From: Thermoguttaceae bacterium
Lineage (GTDB): Bacteria > Planctomycetota > Planctomycetia > Pirellulales > Thermoguttaceae
Assembly (NCBI GenBank): GCA_017454585.1
Contig: JAFTCU010000010.1
Coordinates: 1-12,214 of the forward strand
Reading direction: 5' to 3'
Length of the DNA: 12,214 nucleotides
Shown: positions 1-6,470 of the stretch, piece after piece
Layout of the letters: every line of letters begins with the position of its first letter
Numbering within the stretch: position 1 is the first letter of the stretch
Made by a program: the position numbers and the translations under genes
The notes under the pieces: generated by a model
The model's database searches: none
What the model was told of the DNA's origin: nothing
The model's input: the letters and a program-made list of their open reading frames with translations, nothing else

Positions 1-969
1 GTCGGAGTAATTCGTGTGGGCCACGACCTGGAAGCCCTGCGACTGCGCGTAGGCGATCGCCTCTTTCAGCTTCTCGTCGCCCCCCAGACGCGGATCGGCC
101 GGGAAGATCTGGGGCCAGCGTCCGTCATGCCCGCCGATGTTCCACCCGACGAGGCAAAACTCGGCCTGGTTGACGCCCTGGCGCTTGAATTCATCGACGA
201 TCTGTTTGAACCGGTCGAACGTGATCGCCACGTGCATCTCCGGCTCGGTCTCGGCCGTCTGTTCTTTCACCGGGGACGGGACCGGCTTCCAGCCCATGCG
301 GACGCGGACTTCCATCGCTCCCGCGGCGTATTTCAGCTCGGGACGGTCCACGACTTTTTCCTTCAGCGGTTTGATCGTGCCGTTCGCCTGCTGGAACTGA
401 CGGTAAACGCGCGCCATGTCGGCGTAAGTCGCGGTCTGCGGGAGGAGGTGGAACTCGATCTGAATGTCCGAGTAGATCTCGTCGTTCACCAGGTTGGTCA
501 GATCGTAGAGCGGGAAGACGCGGTACACGCCGTCTTTCAGGTCCGCGACCTGTTTGGACTCGTAGCGCAGGCCGGTCAGGATGACGCTCATGGCGCCGCG
601 CGGGGTTTTGACTCCGAAGGTCGGCATCACGACGGCGCTGTTGGTGTAACGCCCGTTTTCACGCTCCTGGAACGTTCCGTACATGCCGGAGCAGAAGACG
701 TAAAAACCGTCCTCGCCGGCCTTCGCGGTCGCCCAGGGGTGATGGACTTCAAGGGTTTTGGTTCCGGTCGGGACCGACGCGGCGGGGATGGTCAGGTACT
801 GGACGTTCCCTTTTTGTTCCAGCTTGAACTCCCGCGTCTGGTCGGGCGTTCCGCTCTTGAAATGAAAAACGGCCTGAACGGATTCGGGGCCTTGAATGAC
901 GGCTTCTTCTTCCGCGACGGCAAACGAGGCGCAGAGCAGAAGGGCGAGCGTGAGGAAAAACTTTTTCAT
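1..969 (-). CDS. Secreted protein with glycoside-hydrolase-like barrel, N-terminal part (runs off left edge)
   Basis: The minus-strand frame is open from an ATG at 969 to the window edge, giving 323 residues with no stop, so the C-terminus lies outside. It begins with a clear signal peptide (MKKFFLTLALLLCASFAVA, then EEEA), so the product is exported. Residues about 25-230 look like a beta-rich domain (FYVFCSGMYGTF, GVKTPRGAMSVILTG). After residue about 245 comes what looks like the start of a TIM barrel: ITFDRFKQIVDEFKRQGV, then LVGWNIGGHDGRWPQIFPAD, PRLGGDEKLKEAI and QGFQVVAHTNYSD. GWNxGGHDG, then P..GG, then a strand ending in HTN, resembles uncharacterised glycosidase-like families (DUF5696/GH101-like barrels). 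The family name is from memory and the substrate is unknown. AAGG lies about 10 nt upstream of the ATG as a weak ribosome binding site. The reading frame and export are secure; the glycosidase role is a cautious inference. Confidence 0.75.
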   Translation of the reverse strand, partial: MKKFFLTLALLLCASFAVAEEEAVIQGPESVQAVFHFKSGTPDQTREFKLEQKGNVQYLTIPAASVPTGTKTLEVHHPWATAKAGEDGFYVFCSGMYGTFQERENGRYTNSAVVMPTFGVKTPRGAMSVILTGLRYESKQVADLKDGVYRVFPLYDLTNLVNDEIYSDIQIEFHLLPQTATYADMARVYRQFQQANGTIKPLKEKVVDRPELKYAAGAMEVRVRMGWKPVPSPVKEQTAETEPEMHVAITFDRFKQIVDEFKRQGVNQAEFCLVGWNIGGHDGRWPQIFPADPRLGGDEKLKEAIAYAQSQGFQVVAHTNYSD

Positions 970-987
970 GGCAGGACCTTGAGAAGA

Positions 988-1029
988 AATGATGAATTAT
1001 GAATGATGGATGATGAATTGGGAATGGGA
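988..1029. repeat. AT-rich gaat/atga direct repeat
   Basis: Short degenerate units of the type gatgaattatgaatgatgga are repeated here, just upstream of the start of the left-edge gene. Similar gaatta-type repeats occur at 6255-6287, in inverted form at 6348-6374, and at 11942-11962, always in spacers. This suggests a dispersed low-complexity family. No function can be read from the sequence. Confidence 0.5.
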
Positions 1030-1056
1030 AACCCCTATTTCAAAAACTTTTTAAGA

Positions 1057-1310
1057 AAGTTCCAAAAACCTCAGAGTCTTTTCTCAAGGAGCGAACACAA
1101 TCCACTTCCCACCTTAATTTAAACACGGATTTTCACGGATTAAAAGGATTTACACGGATTACTTCCAACTCATTTGCAAGTGTTTTGGGATTTAATGTTT
1201 TAAACCAAATAAAATCCTTTTAATCCTGTAAATCCGTGAAAATCCGTGTTTAAATAAAGGCTTGCAGTGCAATAGGTTTTGTATCTGGAAAGAGGGAGGT
1301 TTTGGAACTT
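1057..1310. repeat. Nested inverted-repeat element in the 362-nt spacer
   Basis: This occupies most of the gene-free stretch 970-1331. The outer arms are aagttccaaaaacctc (1057-1072) and its inverse gaggttttggaactt (1296-1310), which differ only by one A. The inner arms are a perfect 25-nt inverted pair, 1117-1141 and 1231-1255. Each inner arm carries copies of cacggatt, spaced by tt or aaaaggattta, and the arms are separated by an 89-nt AT-rich loop that includes degenerate continuations of the same units (left to 1161, right from 1209). No ORF of useful length is inside. The layout could be a non-autonomous mobile element, a large cruciform, or a structured 3' end for the gene that stops at 1332. 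I see no target-site duplication that would prove mobility. Confidence 0.75.
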
Positions 1311-1331
1311 CCTTTTAATTTTTCAATCAGT

Positions 1332-2270
1332 TTATTTCAGATCGCACCCTTCCAGGCACCCATCCGGCCAGTCGGTCGCGAAGGACTGGACGCCCAGTTC
1401 GATCAGTTTCCGGTAAACCTCCGGATTGTTTCCCTCGGTCCAGGTCAAAACCTGGAAAATCTTGCCGTGGGATTTGATCTGGTCGCCGGCCTTGCGCAGA
1501 AATTCCGTGCTGGGTGTGAACGGGTCGTCTTTGCTCAGGTCCGTCTTGATGTGGATCTGCACGATGTCCACGTCTTTGAAGTCGTTTTTCTCGAGATTGT
1601 CGAGCTGACGCTGGACGGCCGCCTCCACCTGCACCGGGTCATTGATCCCGAACCAGTGCAGCCAGTTGAGCGCCTTGGCCTTGGGAGCCATCTGCTTCCA
1701 GCGCGGGATCAGGCTGTAATTCGAGGTGGCGAAAATGATCTGGTCCTGCACGCCGTACTTCGCGGAAAGCTCGGCGAGGAGTTCCGGCGAAGCGCCCTTT
1801 TCATCGACGTAAAGGAGACGTTCCGGGCGGTACTTCATCGCGGCGAAAACCGCTTCGATCGTCGTGATCCTGTAGCTGGCATATTCCGGGCCGAGGTACG
1901 ATCCGACGTCCACGTCCTTGATCTCGTTCCAGTTCAGGTCACGGATCGATTTTTCTTTGAGTTCGTCGGACATTCCGCGGCCCAGACGCCTCAGATTGTC
2001 GTCGTGGAAGGCGATCGCGACGCCGTCTTTCGTCAGGCGGCAGTCGGCTTCCGGAATGGCGCCTTTGGACCAGGCCCAAAGGAACGTTTCCAGCGCATTG
2101 TCCGGCCGGATGCTTCCGCCGCCGCGGTGGAACTGGATCAGGACCGCCTTGGGTCCGCCTTCATGCGGAGGCGCGAACGGGTCGGTGTTTTCCTGAGCGC
2201 TGGCGGTGAAAGCCGCGAGCAAGGTAAAGAAGGAAAGGGCAAGAACGGGAAGGAATTTTGTGTGTTTCAT
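1332..2270 (-). CDS. Secreted glycerophosphodiester phosphodiesterase family protein
   Basis: This 312-residue protein begins with a signal peptide (MKHTKFLPVLALSFFTLLAAFTASA, then QENTD), so it probably acts in the periplasm or outside the cell. The rest is a GDPD TIM barrel. HRG at 48-50 supplies the first catalytic His. PDNALETF (57-63) replaces the usual PENT motif. EADCRLTKDG (75-83) gives metal ligands Glu75 and Asp77. FHDD (88-91) gives the second catalytic His89. VDEKG (155-159) matches the later conserved acid-Lys pair, and SFATDWPD (296-303) is the typical closing strand. GDPD enzymes split glycerophosphodiesters into glycerol 3-phosphate and an alcohol; whether this one prefers phospholipid headgroups or another diester cannot be told. 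The gene stands alone between two repeat elements and has no strong ribosome binding site. The family call is firm, the substrate unknown. Confidence 0.88.
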   Translation of the reverse strand: MKHTKFLPVLALSFFTLLAAFTASAQENTDPFAPPHEGGPKAVLIQFHRGGGSIRPDNALETFLWAWSKGAIPEADCRLTKDGVAIAFHDDNLRRLGRGMSDELKEKSIRDLNWNEIKDVDVGSYLGPEYASYRITTIEAVFAAMKYRPERLLYVDEKGASPELLAELSAKYGVQDQIIFATSNYSLIPRWKQMAPKAKALNWLHWFGINDPVQVEAAVQRQLDNLEKNDFKDVDIVQIHIKTDLSKDDPFTPSTEFLRKAGDQIKSHGKIFQVLTWTEGNNPEVYRKLIELGVQSFATDWPDGCLEGCDLK

Positions 2271-2340
2271 AGTTCTTTGGGAGGGTTAAAGGAACAAAAT
2301 GGAAAGACCTGGTCAGGCAGACTGGATGGCGCGTTACGAG

Positions 2341-2502
2341 GACGACGCTTCCAGCGTCGTTTTTAAAGCCTTCCTCTTTGAGTGGGGTTGCACGTAGTGC
2401 CGGGGGGAGTTGAAAGGCGCTTTCGTGTAACTCCCCCAGTCTCGGCTTCGCGAGCCAGCTCCCTCAATGAGGGGGCCTTTTAACGACGCTGGAAGCGTCG
2501 TC
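2341..2502. repeat. Palindrome-rich intergenic element with inverted hairpin ends
   Basis: The element lies between the starts/ends of hemD and the phosphodiesterase gene. Both ends are the same hairpin in opposite orientation: acgacgct-tcc-agcgtcgt at 2342-2360 and its inverse at 2483-2501. The similarity continues inward for about 25 nt (tttaaagccttcctctttga at the left against taaaaggccccctcattga read from the right). Inside is a strong compound hairpin: gggggagtt 2403-2411 pairs with aactccccc 2429-2437, and gaaag 2412-2416 with ctttc 2420-2424. Smaller hairpins follow, ctcg/cgag at 2441-2454 and ccctc-aat-gaggg at 2461-2473. It has no coding capacity. It resembles the palindromic spacer repeats common in gut bacterial genomes, though I cannot search for copies. 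A third single copy of the end hairpin sits after der. Confidence 0.8.
2482..2502 (-). terminator. Hairpin after hemD
   Basis: Read on the minus strand, an 8-bp stem with a TCC loop (acgacgct/agcgtcgt) begins 5-6 nt after the hemD stop codon and is followed by TTAAAAGG. The stem is GC-rich but the T-run is short, so termination may be partial. It doubles as one end of the palindromic element. Confidence 0.6.
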
Positions 2503-2506
2503 TCCG

Positions 2507-3265
2507 TCATGCTTCCGCAATCGCCTTCACCACGCCGTCCATCGTCGCTTCTTCGGCCTCTGCCTGCGGGGGAAATCCGAGGCGGGCAAGCGCGGCGGTG
2601 GTTAACGGGCTGATGCTCACCAGCTTCGTCTTTTTCAGCGCATCGCCGAACAGACGGACGGCTGAGGCCGCGATTGCGGAACTCGTGATCGTCACCCAGT
2701 CGATCTGACTTTTTTCCATTTTACTCCAAATCCCGGAATCCCACAAGGGGGAGTCCCTGGTTACGTCCTCGCTCGTGTACGCGACCGCCTGCGTGACGCT
2801 TCCGCCGGCCTCCCGGAGCGTTTCGGCGAGCACTTCCCGCCCGCGGCTGGCACGGATCAAAAGAAACCTCGCGCCGTTTTTTGCGTCGGGAACCAACCCC
2901 TCGGCGAGATTTTCCGCCCGGTAAATTTCCGGGACAAAATTGGTCGGGAGCCCCGCTTCTTCCAGTGTCCGGGAGGTTCCGGGACCAATCGACGCGAATT
3001 TGAGCGTCTTCGGCGGCCAAAGATCATGCGCGAGCAGCCGGTTCCGAAACGCCTCCACGCCGTTTGCACTGGAGAAAACGACCCACTCAAATTCCGCCAG
3101 TCGATGAAGTTCCGCGTCGAGCGCCGCGTAGGAATCCGCCGGGGGCCCGATCGCAATGACGGGCTGAAACAGAACATTCCATCCCCGAGCGCGCAGAAGC
3201 GTTTCCAGCTCCTGGGCCTGGCCCTGGGGACGGGTCACGAGAATCGTCAGAGGTTGATCATGCAT
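2507..3265 (-). CDS. hemD: Uroporphyrinogen-III synthase
   Basis: This 252-residue cytosolic protein matches the usual length for the enzyme that cyclises hydroxymethylbilane, inverting ring D, to give uroporphyrinogen III for haem, sirohaem and cobalamin. Weakly conserved family signatures occur in order: TRPQGQ near the N-terminus (11-16); VVFSSANGVEAF (62-73), the TSxNxV-type motif of domain 2; ASIGPGTSRTLEEAG (91-105); FLLIRASRGREVLAETL (134-150), with a Tyr in AYTSE (162-166); ITSSAIAASAVRLF (193-206); and SISPLTTAALARLGF (217-231), the second IGxxT repeat. The two-lobe repeat pattern is what defines the family. The start gives MHDQPLTILVTRP; there is no convincing ribosome binding site before it. 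The gene is not next to hemC or other haem genes here. The gene before it on this strand ends 120 nt upstream, with a hairpin between. A hairpin also follows the stop. Confidence 0.9.
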   Translation of the reverse strand: MHDQPLTILVTRPQGQAQELETLLRARGWNVLFQPVIAIGPPADSYAALDAELHRLAEFEWVVFSSANGVEAFRNRLLAHDLWPPKTLKFASIGPGTSRTLEEAGLPTNFVPEIYRAENLAEGLVPDAKNGARFLLIRASRGREVLAETLREAGGSVTQAVAYTSEDVTRDSPLWDSGIWSKMEKSQIDWVTITSSAIAASAVRLFGDALKKTKLVSISPLTTAALARLGFPPQAEAEEATMDGVVKAIAEA

Positions 3266-3295
3266 TTGTTTTTTGAAGGATATTAATGAGGGAAA

Positions 3296-3343
3296 GGGAG
3301 AAATGGGGACAGGACCTTTAAGTTCCGTTTTCCCATTTCTCCC
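3296..3343 (-). terminator. Hairpin between the porin gene and hemD
   Basis: A perfect 12-bp stem, gggagaaatggg (3296-3307) with cccatttctccc (3332-3343), encloses a 24-nt loop in the spacer after the first porin stop codon. It is a good candidate transcript end or 3' stabiliser for the porin message. There is no clean T-run directly after it on the minus strand, so factor-independent termination is not certain. Confidence 0.55.
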
Positions 3344-3385
3344 GTGACTTATGCTTCACTCGTGAAACCGCGAAGGTTCAGGAGT

Positions 3386-4534
3386 TTAGAACAGGAACGC
3401 TCCACCAATACCACCGGAGAAACCGCTGTCCTTGGAGCCGCCTTCGTCAACCCAGTCGTAACGAATTTCCGGACGGATCATCAGGTGCTCGTTGATGTTG
3501 TATTTGACGCCGAGGGTGAGTTCCGTGTAATCGTTGTCACCATTTTCCTCGGCCCACTCGAAGCGGGCGATCGCCTGCATGTTGTCAGTGAGCTGATACT
3601 TGAGGTAGTTCGAGATGCCGAAGAAGTCTTCGTTATTGCCGTCCTGACCGATGGTCCCGTAAGCGGTCTCGAACACATACTGCAGACGGCAGTTGATGTC
3701 CCAAGTCGCGACGACGCTGTGCAGATACTGAGTGCCGTTGTCGTAATCGTCGTTTTCGACGTGTCCGATGAATCCCTCGTAGGAAACGGCCAGACGATCG
3801 GTCCACTGATATTTCGCGCCCATGATGAAGCCGTAATTACCACCATCGTCGAAGCTGTTGTTGACTCCGCGAACAACACCGAAGTTAAGAGCCAAACGCT
3901 CGGTATAGTCCCAATTGAGCAGTGCGCCGGCGTGGATTCCAGGCAAGTGCTGATGAATGTAGGAAGTGGAGTTCAGGTCACGCGCGGGACCAACGGCGGA
4001 TTCGTATCCAATCGGAGAGGCGAATTTACCGATTTTCATCGACATGTTCTCATAGCCAAGCGCGGCGTAACATTCGTAAATGCTCATTCCGTAACCGTCG
4101 CCGCTCGTGCCCCAGTTACCGTCGAAACCGTCGTCAGCGAACTGCGCGTGTTCCGTACCAAAGAGGGCCGTCACGTTGTAGCCCCAGTCGAACCCGTTGC
4201 GTGCCGTATCGAGTTGACGTTCTGCAAAGAGAACGGTCTGATTAACGGCCAGGTTGTGATCGCCGTTCATGTGATAGAAACCATCGTACCAGGTCGAATA
4301 GATATAACCACCCAGTTTGAACTGATTCGAAATGTCATCGTAATACACTATCTCAGGTGTTTCAGCCTCAGCCTGAGCGACCGCGGGGGCGGCGCTTTCA
4401 GCCACGGCGGGCTGAGCTTCGGCTCTCATCGAGGCAGCCGATGGCTCAAGAACTGAGTCCGATGCGGAGGCCATTGTCCCCCAAACCAGAGCCGCTATTG
4501 CGAAGCTCGTAAAAGTGAAAAATCCTTTTTTCAT
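3386..4534 (-). CDS. BBP2-type outer-membrane beta-barrel porin, copy A
   Basis: This 382-residue protein has a signal peptide (MKKGFFTFTSFAIAALVWGTMASA, probable cut after Ala24), then an Ala/Glu-rich linker (about 30-60), then a barrel domain of alternating polar and aromatic strands. Marker stretches are QFKLGGYIYSTWYDGFY (71-87), GFDWGYNVTALFGTEHA (114-130), MKIGKFASPIGYES (166-179) and DLNSTSY. The chain ends GGIGGAFLF; the C-terminal Phe is the usual Bam insertion signal. The KxGKFxxPIGYE wording fits the putative beta-barrel porin-2 (OmpL-like) family, which forms channels for small solutes. Neither substrate nor oligomeric state can be read. The next gene upstream (4870-6036) is a paralog with roughly 60% identity by eye. 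AAGGA at 4547-4543, 8 nt before the ATG, is a good ribosome binding site. Mature Cys residues are few (CYAALG and NCRL). Confidence 0.88.
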   Translation of the reverse strand: MKKGFFTFTSFAIAALVWGTMASASDSVLEPSAASMRAEAQPAVAESAAPAVAQAEAETPEIVYYDDISNQFKLGGYIYSTWYDGFYHMNGDHNLAVNQTVLFAERQLDTARNGFDWGYNVTALFGTEHAQFADDGFDGNWGTSGDGYGMSIYECYAALGYENMSMKIGKFASPIGYESAVGPARDLNSTSYIHQHLPGIHAGALLNWDYTERLALNFGVVRGVNNSFDDGGNYGFIMGAKYQWTDRLAVSYEGFIGHVENDDYDNGTQYLHSVVATWDINCRLQYVFETAYGTIGQDGNNEDFFGISNYLKYQLTDNMQAIARFEWAEENGDNDYTELTLGVKYNINEHLMIRPEIRYDWVDEGGSKDSGFSGGIGGAFLF

Positions 4535-4700
4535 TTTTTGGATCCTTGTAATAAAGTTTACTGATTGTAATGAGACTGCTCACAAATTGGTCTCGGTATT
4601 ATATTTCGACTGTAAGTTTTTTCATTTTTAAGATTTTGAGAACGATTTTAAGGGATTTTAGGCTTTTTCTTTGAGTGTCAGCCGTACAACCGGAATAACA
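4535..4700 (-). promoter_or_regulatory. Upstream region of porin copy A, duplicated in copy B
   Basis: The spacer 4535-4869 (335 nt) has no gene. Its part next to copy A matches the region before copy B closely: the stretch nearest the ATG (cagtaaactttattacaagg on the coding strand), the motif gtcgaaatat, phased runs of aaaat, and ttgtacgg at the far end. A TATAAT lies at 4603-4598 (minus) inside the shared gtcgaaatat motif, about 65 nt before the ATG. No good TTGACA stands 17 nt away, so the exact promoter is uncertain. Conservation between two diverged copies supports a regulatory role for the block as a whole. Confidence 0.6.
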
Positions 4701-4803
4701 GGAAAAAGCTTCCTACTTTATTTAATTTTACATTGACGTGAATGTTATTCAGAAGTTGAATATATCCGTCTTTTTAGGAGATTTTGCGGCGTATTCTAAA
4801 GTT

Positions 4804-4836
4804 CGCGCCGCGGAGGAAAAACCTGACCGCGGCGCG
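4804..4836 (-). terminator. GC-rich hairpin after porin copy B
   Basis: A perfect 10-bp stem, cgcgccgcgg (4804-4813) with ccgcggcgcg (4827-4836), has a 13-nt loop and lies about 35 nt past the stop codon of copy B. On the minus strand it is followed by AACTTT. The stem is very stable; the T-run is short. It separates copy B from copy A, so the two are likely transcribed separately. Confidence 0.7.
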
Positions 4837-4869
4837 TTAAGGAACTTCATTTACAAGGATGGTAAAGGT

Positions 4870-6036
4870 TTAGAAGATGATTGCCGCGCCGACACCACCA
4901 GAGAAACCGCTTTCTTTCGTGCCGCCGACTTCCGTCCAGTCATAGCGAATTTCCGGGCGGATCATCAGGTGCTCGTTCACATCGTAACGGACGCCAAGGG
5001 TGAATTCATTGTAATCGTCTTCGCCGTTTTCCGTGACCCATTCGTAACGGGCGATAGCCTTCATGTTGTCGCTGAGCTTATAGGTGAGGTAGTTCGCGAT
5101 TCCGAAGTAATCATCGGCAACCTCATCCGCATCCACATCGTACCAGGAACCGTAGTTCGTAACGAACGCATAGTTCAAGCGGCAGTTGATGTCCCACGAA
5201 ACGATGATGCTATGCTCGTACTGGTTCGCTTTCGGGTAATCATCATTCACAACGCGGTTGATCATACCCTGGTAGGAAACGCTCAGTCGGTCAGTCCACT
5301 GGTAGGTCGCGCCAAAGAGGAAGCCGTAATTATCTTTGATCTCGAAGCTGTTGCTGTCACCCGTCGTAACACCGGCAGTCAGCGTGAAGCGTTCGGAAAC
5401 GTCCCAATCCGCCAAAATACCGCAGTGGTGAGCCGGTTCCAGGTTGTACATGTAGGATGTGGAGTTGAGATCACGTTCGATTCCCGACGGGGATTCATAA
5501 CCGATCGGAGTGCCGAATTTACCGATTTTCATGGTCAGGTTTTCCCAGCCGAGTGAGGCGTAACACTGGTTAAAGCTCATCCCGTAACCGTCACCGCTCA
5601 CACCCCATTTGCCGTCGAACCCGTTATCGAAGCACTGTCCATGCTCGGTACCAAAGATGGCCTCGACATAGTAGCCCCAGTCAAAACCATATTTGGACGT
5701 GTCAAGTTCACGGCCGAAATAGAGGCACGTCTGATTGATTGCCAGGTTGTGATCTCCATTCATGGGGTAGAAACCATCGTACCAGGTCGCGTAAACGAAA
5801 CCACCTAATTTGAACTGGTCCTGTACCTCGTCTGAGAAGTAAACCTCCGGTGTTTCCGTTTCGGTCTGGGTGGCAGCGGGGGCGGCGCTTTCAGCCGCTG
5901 CGGGTTGCGCGGTCTGCGCGTCGGCTCTCAATGAAGCCGCTGAAGGTTCAAGAACAGAGTCAGCTGCGGAAACCATCGTCCCGCAAACCAAAGCTGCAGC
6001 TATGAAGCTCGCAAAAGTGAAAAATCCCTTTTTCAT
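4870..6036 (-). CDS. BBP2-type outer-membrane beta-barrel porin, copy B
   Basis: This 388-residue paralog of the neighbouring porin has the same plan: signal peptide (probable cut after VSA at residue 24), an Ala/Thr/Glu linker longer by a few residues, then the barrel with QFKLGGFVYATWYDGFY (74-90), GFDWGYYVEAIFGTEHG (117-133), MKIGKFGTPIGYES (169-182), RDLNSTSYM, and a final ...GVGAAIIF. The framework strands are nearly identical to copy A, whereas the stretches between them differ, as expected for surface loops (for example the DVDADEVADDYF segment, where copy A has a shorter DGNNEDFF). It also carries more Cys in the mature chain (TCLYFG, GQCFDN, HHCGIL) in addition to the two shared ones. 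AAGGA stands 8 nt before the ATG. The probable role is a general or solute-specific porin; the difference in solute between copies is unknown. Confidence 0.88.
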   Translation of the reverse strand: MKKGFFTFASFIAAALVCGTMVSAADSVLEPSAASLRADAQTAQPAAAESAAPAATQTETETPEVYFSDEVQDQFKLGGFVYATWYDGFYPMNGDHNLAINQTCLYFGRELDTSKYGFDWGYYVEAIFGTEHGQCFDNGFDGKWGVSGDGYGMSFNQCYASLGWENLTMKIGKFGTPIGYESPSGIERDLNSTSYMYNLEPAHHCGILADWDVSERFTLTAGVTTGDSNSFEIKDNYGFLFGATYQWTDRLSVSYQGMINRVVNDDYPKANQYEHSIIVSWDINCRLNYAFVTNYGSWYDVDADEVADDYFGIANYLTYKLSDNMKAIARYEWVTENGEDDYNEFTLGVRYDVNEHLMIRPEIRYDWTEVGGTKESGFSGGVGAAIIF

Positions 6037-6195
6037 TTTTTGGATCCTTGTAATAAAGTTTTGCTGATTATAATGATGCTACAAAAAAATCTGCCTCGGT
6101 TAAATATTTCGACAGCAGAGATTTCTATTTTGAAGATTTTAGAAGCGATTTTAGGGGTTTTAATGGTTTTTCTTTTCGTGATGGCCGTACAATCG
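6037..6195 (-). promoter_or_regulatory. Upstream region of porin copy B
   Basis: This is the counterpart of the block before copy A. On the coding strand it shows ttgtacggcc far upstream, then runs of aaaa spaced about 10-12 nt apart, then ctgtcgaaatatttaacc, then actttattacaagg before the ATG. The TATAAT of copy A is TATTTA here (6106-6101), while another TATAAT lies closer to the gene (coding strand, 6074-6069), where copy A has TACAAT. Which of the two is the -10 cannot be settled by eye. Confidence 0.55.
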
Positions 6196-6249
6196 GAACA
6201 ACGGGAACAGATTGCCTGACCGGTACATTTTAACAGGGGGGAAGGGGAT

Positions 6250-6376
6250 TTGGAAATTAGGAATGAGGAATTAGGAATGAGGAATTGACGCTGGCGCGTA
6301 ACGTTGCCTGCAGAAAGACTTCATCCCCAAAAAAGCCGAAGGCTTTTTCAATTCCTAATTTCTAATTCCTAACTCT
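6250..6376. repeat. Inverted gaatta repeat with internal hairpin in divergent spacer
   Basis: The gene-free stretch 6037-6470 separates the divergent porin B and der genes. Its middle holds direct units of aattaggaatgagg (6255-6287), mirrored by caattcctaatttctaattc (from 6349) at 6349-6374. Between the arms is a perfect hairpin, AAAAAGCC-gaa-GGCTTTTT (6330-6348), which has A-runs and T-runs that could terminate transcription from either side. No ORF is present. The element would insulate the two divergent promoters. Confidence 0.7.
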
Positions 6377-6411
6377 TTTTCAGGGGGCCTTTCCTTTTTC
6401 CTGAATTCGTG

Positions 6412-6463
6412 TATAATGAGGATAAAGAAATGAAAACGCTAAACTTCAAGAATTAATAAAAGG
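6412..6463 (+). promoter_or_regulatory. Probable der promoter -10, leader and ribosome binding site
   Basis: TATAAT at 6412-6417 lies 54 nt before the der ATG. The hexamer 17 nt upstream (CTTTCC) is a poor -35 match. The leader contains a tiny open frame, ATG at 6430 reading MKTLNFKN then stop, preceded by AGGATAAAGAA, which could be translated. The der ribosome binding site is AAAAGG, ending at 6463, 7 nt before the ATG. Confidence 0.5.
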
Positions 6464-6470
6464 TAAATAT

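Noticed and set aside
16..1002. Long plus-strand open frame of 328 codons
   Set aside because: It is antisense to a minus-strand frame with a clear signal peptide and recognisable domain wording. Its translation is Arg/Asp/Val-rich with no motif, typical of the opposite strand of a GC-rich gene.
988..1255. CRISPR-like array from repeated short words
   Set aside because: The repeats are too short and irregular, are inverted rather than uniformly direct, and have no unique spacers of constant length or cas genes nearby.
2361..2481. Structured ncRNA or riboswitch before the phosphodiesterase gene
   Set aside because: The fold consists of simple palindromes symmetric on both strands with repeat-like ends, which fits a repeat element better than a ligand-binding RNA. 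No known riboswitch motif is recognisable.
3344..4456. Plus-strand open frame of 370 codons opposite porin copy A
   Set aside because: The translation is a low-complexity Val/Ile-rich shadow of the porin, and a similar shadow exists opposite copy B. The porin strand has signal peptide, ribosome binding site and barrel motifs.
5968..6036. Porin copy B as a lipoprotein because of Cys in its signal peptide (ALVCGT)
   Set aside because: The residue before Cys is Val, which is not a proper lipobox, and the paralog has Trp at the same position with an ordinary cleavage site after residue 24.
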